From Cercis canadensis (taxonomy: Eukaryota > Streptophyta > Magnoliopsida > Fabales > Fabaceae), in assembly GCA_003255065.1 (NCBI GenBank), contig QAOA01007268.1, forward strand, positions 448,127 to 512,126: a DNA stretch of 64,000 bases, read 5' to 3'. The position numbers were made by a program, and so were the translations under genes. The notes below the pieces were generated by a model, which was not told the DNA's origin, did no database searches, and worked only from the letters and a program-made list of their open reading frames with translations. Position 1 is the stretch's first letter. Each line of letters begins with the position of its first letter. Positions 34,512 to 46,500 of the stretch are shown piece by piece.

Positions 34512-37500
34512 TCAAATGGAAATGATCAGGTTATTTTGGCCTAGTTCTACCTCAAGCATGTGCTCATCGGAAGAAAGGGATGCAGTAGAACTCATGCCAT
34601 GCGAATTATCATATTCTAGGATCCTCAGCTTCCCTTCCTGCATATTTTAGCAGTCCAAATTCAAGATGTCAGGGTGCAGAAAATATGCCTAAAACAATTA
34701 CTCATTTAACAATCTTACTCACCTTAGTTCCATACACTAATCCGCCTCCAACTGAAGGATGAAAACAGGCAACATTAACCTCATCTTCAGCACTAGGAAG
34801 AACTCTCACAAGTTCCATATCAGAAACTCTGTATACCTGAGAAGTTAAAAATGACTGAGACGCAAGATAAAAGAATTGCAATTCAAATGGACATTCGAGA
34901 AGCGTAAATTATTCAATTATACAAGCTGACTTGATTAACATACCAAATTACATAAACTGCACACAAAGCCTTTGACAAAAGTATAAAAGGAACTGGCTTT
35001 CCTTTTTTAGGTGTTCCTTGATGCTTTCTTAAAATTTTATATCCAACTAAAATGTAGCCATTTGAGGAACTAAAAGAAAAAAAAATGCATAAACGCAAAC
35101 ATGTAATTCACCATTGTTATGAAATAAGTTAACAAATGAAAATTTGATTTTAGTTCCAGTCAACCTGGTGAGATGTTAACCATGATATTTTGAGTCAAAT
35201 ACAGATGCTTTTGCCACCGATTAGAGTACACCCTCCAACTGATTCTTGGTGATCATACTTTTTTACCTCTATCAGGCTCTTTCTGGCCCATCTATTATCA
35301 CCATCAGCAGTTTTACAAGAATGAAACAATTTATTACCACCATGTTGCACATAATTCAACTATCTCAAATGGCTTCTATGTTTGAGACTTCTAAATAGCT
35401 TCCAGCAAATAGTATTTATTACTTTTGCTTTTATGTCAGAGCTCCTCATGGAGACATGTTTTAAACTCCTAATTGGTTGACACTTCATAATATATTCCAT
35501 CTAGTGTTTCTTCCATGCCCCTATGACTACTGAAGATATTCTTTATTTGTTTCAAAGATGTACAGATGTGTTGGAATGCCTCATTAAAATACTTCAATCA
35601 CGTTTTCCACTGGAAAAAAGACAACTGTATCAAGATATAAGATCACACATGCTAGTATACTAAACAAATATAACAGTTAACAATTCCTACTTGCACAAAG
35701 TAAGATTGTAAAAAAAAAGCCAAAATGGAAATAGTATTGAAAATGAGAGTAATACCTCTAAAACTGTGTAAATTGGAATGGTAGTACCTCCATCAATGAC
35801 AACACTTTTAAGAAGTGAACTATGACGACGACCATAGGCGAGTAATAAATGCTCAGATGTGGGTGAGAACTGCAATGAGAAAAAGTAAACAAATTTAACT
35901 GATGAATAATAAGTCTTTTGATCATCTAAATACTTATATTTATTATTCTAAAGAAGCAAATAATAGATTCAACGTTAAAATGGAGAGTTCTTTTCTTTCT
36001 AATGAAGGTTTTTTCCTTTGGCCATCTCTTTCTAACAAAGCTTGAGCGTACATCTTTTAATTAAAAGCAAGCATACAGCTATGTTTCTAATTTCAGTTTA
36101 CAATTCTGCAGATATTATTGTAGAAATTTCTAATTTGATCTTTTAGATCTTTTAGTGCAACTTATATACCAACAATTATATATCAATAAAATGATTTGTG
36201 ACTTCTTGATAAACTTGTAGAATTGCAATTACATAAGTATAAAATTATGATAATAACTATTGTTGTAATAATAACTATGATAATTTGATAAAACATCAGT
36301 TATTGTTATTGTGATTGTTATCATGAGAAACTCATTCATATAGTATCGAAATATTAATTAGTACTATTAATGATTAATAATAAAATATTATATATCATTA
36401 TAAAAATTGTTAAAAGTAATATTGTACAGTAAATTAGTAATTACTACTAAGGTCAATAACAATATTAATATTACTCATATAAAATTACAATTCTTAATGA
36501 AATCAATAATAATTCACATCATTAAACATTAAAAAAATGAATATCACTATAATTAGTATACTTATGAATAATTATACATATACATGCTAAGACAATCATA
36601 TTAAAATATACATGATTACAATTATATATATATATCATAGAAGAATAAATCATTAGAGAGAAAGGAGGGATATAAAGAAAAAGGAGGATAAGATATTTTC
36701 CTTAAACAAAAGAAAAAATATACTGAGGGAAAACATTAAAACAGAATGGCTCTCCAATCTTTCTGCATAGTAGTCAAGGATGTCCTCTTAAATAAACCAT
36801 GTGCATTGTGAGAATTCATGATCACAATCCTATCCCACAAGAAATCTAAGGATAGATAACCAAATACACCAAAGACTAGCATACATAAGAACAACTGGGC
36901 CTTGATAGGATTAATCCCATTGATAGGTTACAAGGATTAAGCCTTTGTACTAATATTCTGTCCATGATAAGAGTCAGGCATTAAATCGCCCCTCCACTCC
37001 CACCCCTCCAAAAAATAAAAAACAAAAGAAAATAATTGACAAGGGACTATATTCTGTCTACATCCCATTTTTAATGAAGCATGGAGCTTGGCCTTGTATT
37101 CCTCCTAGCACCAAATTCTATTCAAAATAAATTTGAGGGAAAATTTAAGCAATCTATGTATTTTAGGTATCAAAAGTGGTTTACAGAGGAACTTAGGAGC
37201 AGATATGGATCTAGATTTTGTAGTCATGGGTTTTAATTGAGATTGCCATCTTCTGAAGAGTCAAGGGAAGAATCCACTACGAAGAGTATAATTTTAGGGA
37301 AAGTAATTTGATTTGATATCCTAACTCCAGACAGCTCTGCTTTCCTGCAATCCCTTAATTTTATATCCTTCACGATGGCTTACAAAGTTTGCCATGAATT
37401 AATAACCTCTATTTTTTCATGAGTGAAAATGTAAGAACACAGTACATAACCTTCAGAAAACATACCAACAAAAAAATGCCCATGCACAGAACTGTATGTA

Positions 37501-40500
37501 CAAAGAAACAACTGACCTGAATTGAAGTTAAGCAATGTGCAGCTCTTATTGCACGAGATGCTAGCACAGAACCAAATCTACATAAATGTAAACAAGCAGC
37601 TCAGAAAAATATAACAAAGCAAAACCAACTATGAACAGCTATCCACAGATATATAGGTTTGAACTATACGTTGTCTCCTCCAAAGAATATACTCGAAGCT
37701 CATATAGGACTTGGTGAGCAGAGATAGGGTGCCGTGTTGGTGATGTTGCAGCCTCTGTGCTGTCAGTGTGGATGTGACTTTGTAATCCAGGATCAGGTTC
37801 CAAGTTAGGCAGCAAACATGCAACACAGGCTGCTAAAAATCTCCCACAAGGAGAGAAATGAGCACCCATTTCACTGCAAAAGTACTCTTAAATGTAATAA
37901 GATATAGCTAGTAATACAGAATGACGATGCACTAGTATAATAAGAAAAAGAAATGCACTGGCAACTAAGACATAATACATTATATTTGAGTTGGGAATAT
38001 TTCTAACCCTGTGGAGAGTGGAGGGGAGAAAAACGAAAAAGCAAAGATGCAACATAGTACAGTAGGAGCAACTTGTCAGCTCTTGTCCTAGGCAGTTGAT
38101 TGCTTTAACTTGAATTTTTTTGGCTTACATTGGCCTCAATGTCCTAAACTGTATACATTAAAATTATGTGAAATATCAAATGTATTACACTAAGGTAACC
38201 TTATTAAGAATGCTACTAACTGACTCCAACCAATATTTAACGGTTTGGTTTTAATAAATTAAGTGCAACAGAAATTATTTTAGCATAAGACAAACAGCGG
38301 CTGACTATATAGCCTTTCTTTCTAATTAGGAAGATGATTCTACAATTCTCTGCATTTCTTGGTGAGGGAATTGGTAATTATAGGGGATGATTAGGTCAGT
38401 ATTGCTGAATTCTGAGTTGAGTGAACACTTCCTTATCAAAGATCTTGGAAAACTTTCCTATGGACACATTGCAGCATGAAAGTATTCATGGGCTATTCCA
38501 CTAGCTCAACATAATTCTGGTTTTGACTTCATATCTTTTTTATCAAAACAAAATATTGTAGAGGTGCAAATAGTAGAAGAATGCAGGTAGAAAAAATGCA
38601 GTAAAAATGGTATGCCAAGAAGTGGATGAAAAGAATTTTCCCAATCAATCATTTGGTTATGTGATGTGGACCGGGTATCAGGTGATTTCATGGATCAGGC
38701 TGAGCATAATAAGGCCCAAAAGAAAAGAGGGTTGTCGGGTCATAATTGCCCTGTTACAGTTACAAGGGCATAACTTTCAGCTCGGGTGGAGTTACGGGGC
38801 CCATTACCTATGGTTTCAAAGCTCGTTCAGAGGCCGATGACGTGGAAACCGGGTTTACCCGGTTAAGCCCATTTCCGGGCCCAAAATCCTTCAAAACAAC
38901 GGTTTCAGGGCTGTTTTGTAATTTGCTTTAGTTTCGGGTTTTTGTTTTATTTCGTTTTTAATGTTTAGGGTTTGCTTTCATACTTAAGCTTTGTGTTAAC
39001 GTTTGGGGTGGCATTCAACAATACTATTCAGTTCTTGGGGTTTATATAGTTTGTGTGTGAGATTTCTCTTTGATTGCTTTCTCACTGCGTCATTTTGGTA
39101 TCAGAGCGGTTTGCTTGACGGCTTGATATTAGGCAGTGCTCTCGACGGTGTTCGGGGGGCTGAGACCCCAGACCATGGGGTGGAGGTCGACGTGTTAGCG
39201 CATCGAATTGATCAGATCAAAATCCGGCTTCAACGACATGATGAACGTTTTGATCGCCTGGATGAGGTGCTTGGTCAATTAGAGGCATGGCTTGACGACC
39301 CCAACAAGATTCGGAATGATGGCAGGAGAGTGCCTGGCGGTGGTGCTGGCCCCAGGCAGCCTATCAACTTTCCTCATCTTGGAGATCATAGAAGAAGGAG
39401 ACAGGTTGATACGAAGGATGATTCGGAAGAGGATGAAGCTGAGTATTTTGAAGAACCACCTAGGAGAAATGCGGGTTTTAGGAAGAATGATCATGGTGAT
39501 AGAGAATCTGATTACAGATTGAAGGTAAACATTCCTTACTTCCAGGGTAACCTAAACATTGAAGGCTTCCTAGATTGGATTGCAAATATCGACCACTTCT
39601 TTGAATACATGGAGATACCTGAAGAAAAGAGAGTTAGGCTGGTTGCATGTAGATTGAAGGGTGGTGCGTTTGCTTGGTGGGAAAGGTTGTAGAGTAGGAG
39701 GATTCGAGAGGGCAAAACATCTATTCGAACGTGGGGAAGAATGAGACGACTGTTGCTGAACGAATTCCTTCCCCCTAATTACGAACAGTTCCTGTTCCAG
39801 TAGTACCAGAGGTGCCAACAGGGTCAGAGGTCTATTCATGACTATTATGTAGAATTCACAAGGTTGGCAACTCGGAATGATTTAAGGGAGACAGAAGGGC
39901 AACAGGTAGCCAAATTCTTGGAGGGTTTAAAGCCACCCCTTAGAGACAGAATAGGGGTGCAGGTTGCAAGAACCCTATCTGAGACTCGTAATCTTGCTTT
40001 GAGGGCTGAACAATTGATGCAAGAAAGAAGTAGGATAGAATACCCCCATAGAAATTATAGTAGGGATACTTATAAAACTGCTGCTAATGACAGAGGCAAG
40101 GCGATCCAAGAAAGCATAAATAAGGAGGACAAGACTATGGGAAAATAGAAGGTACTGCTGGAACAAGAACTGCTGAAACCCGAGTTGCCAACCTTGTGAA
40201 TTCTGCATAATAGTCATGAATAGACCTCTGACCCTATTGGCACCTCTGGTACTGCTGGAATAAGAACTATTCGTAATTAGGGGGAAGGAATTCGCTCAGC
40301 AACAGTCGTCTCATTCTTCCCCACGTTCGAACAGAAGCTTTGCCCTCACGAATCCTCCTACTCTGCAACCTTTCCCACCAAGTAGATGCACCACCCTTCA
40401 ATCTACATGCAACCAGCCTAACTCTCTTCTCTTCAGGTATCTCCATGTATTCAAAGAAGTGGTCGATATCTACAATCCAATCTAAGAAGTCCTTAATGTT

Positions 40501-43500
40501 TAGGTTACCCTGGAAGTAAGGAATGTCTACCTTCAATCTGTAATCGGATTCTCTATCACTATGATCATTCCTCTTGAAACCCACATTCCTCTTGGGTGGT
40601 TCTTCGAAATACTCAGCTTCATCCTCTTTTGAATCATCATTCGTATCAACCTGTCTCCTTCTTCTATGATCTCCAGGATGAGGAAAGTTGATAGGCGGCC
40701 TGGGCCCAGCACTGCCACCAGGCATTCTCCTGTCATCATTCCAAATCCTGTTAGGGTTGTAAAGCCATGCCTCTAATCGACCAAACACCTCATCCAGGCG
40801 ATCAAAACATTCATTGTGACGTTCAAGCCTGATTTCGATTTGATCAATTCAATGTGCTAACACGTCAACCTCCACCCCATGGTCTGGGGTCTCAGCCCCC
40901 CGAACACTGTCGACAGCACCGCCGCCAACTCTGCTTGAACTGCCTGACATTAAGCCGTCAAGCAAACCGCTCTGATACCAAACTGATGCAATGAGAAAGC
41001 AATCAAAAAGAAATCTCACACACAAACTGTATAAACCTCAAAAAAACTGAATAGTATTACTGAATGCCGCCCCAAAAGTTAACACAAAGCTCAAGTATGA
41101 AAGCAAACCCTAAACATTAAAAACGAAATTAAATAGAAACCCGAAACTAAAGCAAATTACAAAACGGCCCCGAAACTGATGTTTTGAAGGATTTTGGGTC
41201 CGGAAATGGCCTCAACCAGGTAAACCCGGTTGCCACGTCATTGAGCTCTGAACGAGCTTTGAAACGACAGGTAATGGGCCCCGTAACTCCATCCGAGCTG
41301 AAAGTTATGCCCTTGTAACTGTAACAGGGCGATTATGACCTAACAACCATCTTTTATTCCAGGCCTTATTATGCTCGGTCTGATCCATGAAATCACCTAC
41401 GACCCGATCCACGTCATTATGGATCTTGCTTTATATCTTGTATGGGCGTTGTTTGTTCAGTCTTTACCAAGGGGCTTCAGTGTAAATATTCAATATAAGG
41501 ACGTTACAAGATCTTTGCATCTTGATGAAAGCTTGAGACCTAAATTCTTAGTTCTTTCTCCTGAACCAACCAGTTTACTCATTTAATTTTTCTATCCATA
41601 CATAAATATTTTTCCCAATAATAAATTTCAGAACACAACAACTATCATTCTATTTGAAAAAGATGATGAATAATCATCTGTCATCATAACCCTAACTACA
41701 GGTTGGTTGGGTAACTTATATATTTCACAATTATGAAGCACTCTTGCAGTTGCATTGGCAGTTGAAACTATTATCAAATTTATGCAGAAACCAATACTAG
41801 AAGTGTATGTGTGTATCCCAAGAAAGGCACCCCAAAAAAAAAAANATTCCTCCTGGGTGGTTCTTCGAAATACTCAGCTTCATCCTGTTTTGAATAATCA
41901 TTCGTATCAACCTGTCTCCTTCTTCTATGATCTCCAGGATGAGGAAAGTTGATAGGCAGCCTGGGGCCAGTACTGCCACCAGGCACTCTCCTGCCATCAT
42001 TCCAAATCCTGTTAGGGTCATCAAACCATGCCTCTAATTGACCAAGCACCTCATCCAGGCGATCAAAACGTTCATTGTGACGTTGACGTCTGATTTCGAT
42101 TTGATCAATTCAATGTGCTAACACGTCGACCTCCACCCTATGGTCCGGGGTCTCAGCCCCCCAAACACCGTCGAGAGAACTGCCGCCAACTCTGCTTGGA
42201 CCGCCTGACATCAAGCCATCAAGCAAACCGCTTTGATACCAAACTGACGCAGTGAGAAAGCAATCAAAGAGAAATCTCACACACAAACTGTATAAACCTC
42301 AAAAAAATTGAATAGTATTACTGAATGCCACCCCAAAAGTTAACAAAAAGCTTAAGTATGAAAACAAACCCTAAACATTAAAAACGAAATTAAACAGAAA
42401 CCCGAAACTAAAGAAAATTACAAAACGGCCCCAAAACTGATGTTTTGAAGGATTTTGGGCCTGAAAATGGCCTCAACCAGGTAAACCCGGTTGCCATGTC
42501 ATTGGGCTCTGAACGAGCTTTGAAACGACAGGTAATGGGCCCCGTAACTCCATCCGAGCTGAAAGTTATGCCCTTGTAGCTGTAACAGGGCAATTATGAC
42601 CTAACGACCCTCTTTTATTCCAGGCCTTATTATGCTCGGTCTGATCCATGAAATCACCTACGACCCGGTCCACGTCATTATGGATCTTGCTTTATATCTT
42701 GTACAGGCGTTGTTTGTTCTGTCTTTAACAAGGGGCTTCAGTGTAAATATTCAGTATAAGGACGTTACAGGATCTTTGCATCTTGATGAAAGCTTGAGAC
42801 CTAAATTCTTAGTTCTTTCTCTTGAACCAACCAGTTTACTAATTTAATTTTTCTATCCATACATAAATATTTTTCCCAATAATAAATTTCAGAACACAAC
42901 ATTAAAACTATCATTCTATTTGAAAAAGATGATGAATAATCATCTGTCATCATAACCCTAACTACAGGTTGGTTGGGTAACTTATATATTTCACAATTAT
43001 GAAGCACTCTTGCAGTTGCATTGGCAGTTGAAACTATTATCAAATTTATGCAGAAACCAATACTAGAAGTGTATGTGTGTATCCCAAGAAAGGCACCCCC
43101 AAAAAAAAAACTGGATGATCAGAAAGTCTAATTCATCAAATTACTGTAGAGACTTTCTGTTCTATTAGGTGGTGACCCATTCAGTGAAGATCAATCTCTA
43201 GTTATAGTGCATCTGGTAGAGGTAACTAAGAAAGGTGAAAAAACAAAGGAAGTCGGCAAGATACCGTGTATAAGTAGAATGCAGAGCTAAAAGAGTATAT
43301 GAAATAATGTGGTTACATCAATTTCACAAGAGATGATATTCTTGTGACAAGCTTATGTGAAGTAACTGTAACTAGCCAGATGGACACCTTGCATCCAACT
43401 TCATGTTTCATGGTGGACTAATTGATTAATAGATAAAAGTATGTAGGCACTATGTTATAGATTTACTAAGTCAGGAAACCAGAAAGAAGATGTTTTTATA

Positions 43501-46500
43501 AAGGCAGAAGGGCAGGGGCATTTAATCTTTTTGCTACAAGATCCACACCATAAATTCCTTTGCTCCAGACTGTAAGGTAGTTATGACATGATTGTTATCA
43601 AGGGGAAAATACTTATAAAAGGGTATACTGGATCTGGGTAAAGTCCTCATTGATATACTCTCTATTTCTCTCTCTTTTACAAGTACAGCACAAAAGTGAT
43701 CAAGGTTCCTGTATTCTACCTTAAATAAACTGCTTAAATGAACATTATGTTTGAAAAATGCCATTAATAACTAATGCTTTTTACAACAGGCACATGTAAT
43801 CATTCACTGCACCTGATCACAATGTAAAAGAAGTTTCTCAAATAAAAATAGTATAAAAGTTACAATACCATAGATCTAACAATGAATAGACTTGCAGGAG
43901 AATGATAGATAAGTTTAATTAGTATAATATTAGTTGGCATTCTCAGCAATATGCAACCTGTGTGTCATTTACCACAATTGTCCCCAAGTTCATCCAATGT
44001 GGGACTTGAAGCATTCCAAAAATATCATAGTTCTAGCAAAATTGAAGATCATACCTACAAAGTACAGCATACGGTATGGTTAAGCGACACCTAGCTGGAT
44101 CAAGAGGTGCACATGGATCCTTCATATCATGAGACCATATTCTTAGCTTCACAGTGCAAGGTAATTCTGCAGCAGCAGCCAGTGAGTTAGCAAGATCAGA
44201 TTGGAGTCTGCCAACAAGATGCTGGGGATCACTTTCATCACGTGAAATGTTACTTAAAACATCACTTTCACCAACTGCAACTGCAGGCCCCAGATGTGGA
44301 AGAGAAGAACCATGATGCCTTGAAGTAGAGACTTCAACACCTTGAGATTGGCCAATACCAGTTGAACCCATAAGATTTTCCATTTCTCCAACTGCTGATG
44401 TATTCTCATGCCCTAAAACATGAACAGGATCCAAACTGTGAGCAGCTTGGATATGCTCAACCAACCAGCCTTGTGAGGAAGGTAGTTCCAAATAGGTAGG
44501 GTTATCAAAAGGCAATAATTGGTTACTTCTATCTGCAAGCTGTTCATTCATATTGTCTCTGATACCTGTAGCAGAATGAGGAACTGTATCATCCATTTCA
44601 TTCATCCTTTCACCAACTGCTGATGTATTCTCATGCCCCAAAACATGAACAGGATCCAGAGTGTGAGCAGCTTGGATTGGTTCAACCAACCACCCTTGCG
44701 AGGAAGGTAGTTCTGAATGTGTAGGGTTATCAAAAGGGGACAATTGGTTACTTCTATCTGCAAGCTGTACATTCATATTGTCTCTGATACCTGTAGCAGA
44801 ATGAGGAACCATATCATCTGTTTCATTCATCAAAGAACCATCTGCAGTTTCTCTTTGTGCTAGAGATGACCTATTAGGTTCAACAGGGGATAAAAGCAAC
44901 TCAAACTGTCCAGATGGAGTTGGATATGTCAGAAGGCGTACTGAAGAAGGGTGCACCCTTGGTTGCATACTACTTGAATCAGCATCCCCACTAATATGAT
45001 GTAAATATATTTTCTCACCATCTCCAGAGAATGAAGGCCATATTAACAAGGGCAAAGACATGACAGGTAGTTCATCCACCAAACTAGGACAAGCCCTAGA
45101 ATGAGGACGTGTGACATATATAGTCGGAGGGGGATATTGCAAGTAACCCTGAGTGGTTGCAAGTGCCATTGATGAATCTGATAAGTCAAGATCATTGACC
45201 TGCTAATCAGTAAAATATCAATTTGATTGGAGACAAAACAATATTTGTAGCAACCTTTGATATCATGCCAACAAATGGTACCTCAGCAGTTAAAAGAAAT
45301 GGCCCTGCATATGGATGAAAGTTCACAGCCCGAAGTGAACGCCGTGTTTTCAGTACAATGTTTGGAGAAGATGTCTCCCCTCTCCTATTGTAGCGCCACA
45401 TGTAGAGCTAGCACATACATCATATTCCAAATCCATTAGCACAAAGCGTAAGCCAATGCAAATACAATTTATGTTTCATTTATCTTACCTTGTGACCTGA
45501 AGCTATGGCCAAAAGCTCACCATGAGCATGGAAAGCAATAGAAGCAATAGGACGATCTGCAATGGGACAGAAAATGGGAACCACATTCACCATAAATAAA
45601 CCTATCTTGGTTTCATTTTGTACATCAAATGCTACATAATAAAATTTAGAAAGATAATTACAAAAATCTCGTGATCCTATACAGTCGGCTGTATTTGTAT
45701 CCCACAAGCGAACCTCATGATCCAAACTTCCACTTGCAAGTATATCTGGGTAGTATGGGTGAAACCTAACCTGAAAATATTCTACTACCAAATGAGAAAT
45801 GCTGATTATGGATTGTCCAATAAGCTTCAGCTAAGGGAATATGGACCAATTTTTTTTTTTTTCTTGATAGAAAAAGAAAATTATTAAAGAGGAAGGGAAT
45901 AAGTACAAGAGAGGGCAAGAAAGCCTCCAAAAGAAACCACANCCCACAAGCGAACTTCATGATCCAAACTTCCACTTGCAAGTATATCTGGGTAGTATGG
46001 GTGAAACCTAACCTGAAAATATCCTACTACCAAATGAGAAATGCTGATTATGGATTGTCCAATAAGCTTCAGCTAAAGGAATATGGACCAATTTTTTTAT
46101 TTTTTTTTCTTGATAGAAAAAGAAAATTATTAAAGAGGAAGAGAATAAGTACAAGAGAGGGCAAGAAAGCCTCCAAAAGAAACCACAAAACTGAAAAAGA
46201 ACAAGAAGGAAAAGCAAAAACAAGAAACCAAAAAACAGTCAGAACCCTCAAATCTGAATAGGATCTCAAACAACGCAAACACAGCTGTCCCAAACATTAT
46301 AACTAGCAAGCTTCCTCAAAAATAGCTTCCACAGAAAAAGGAATATTCATTAAATATGCTCAAAATTACCCTCCCTCATCCTCCAAAACAGAAGCCAACT
46401 TCAAAACTCGCATAAAAACTATTTTTTCCCTCTATTTCCTTTACATCCCCAATAATTTACTGTGGTGGCTAATCTCTGGAATTCCGTTTCCACCTTCTTC

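Noticed and set aside
41846-43107. A third independent Ty3/gypsy-type fossil
   Set aside because: It begins exactly at an N and also repeats ordinary intron flank; explained more simply as an assembly overlap.
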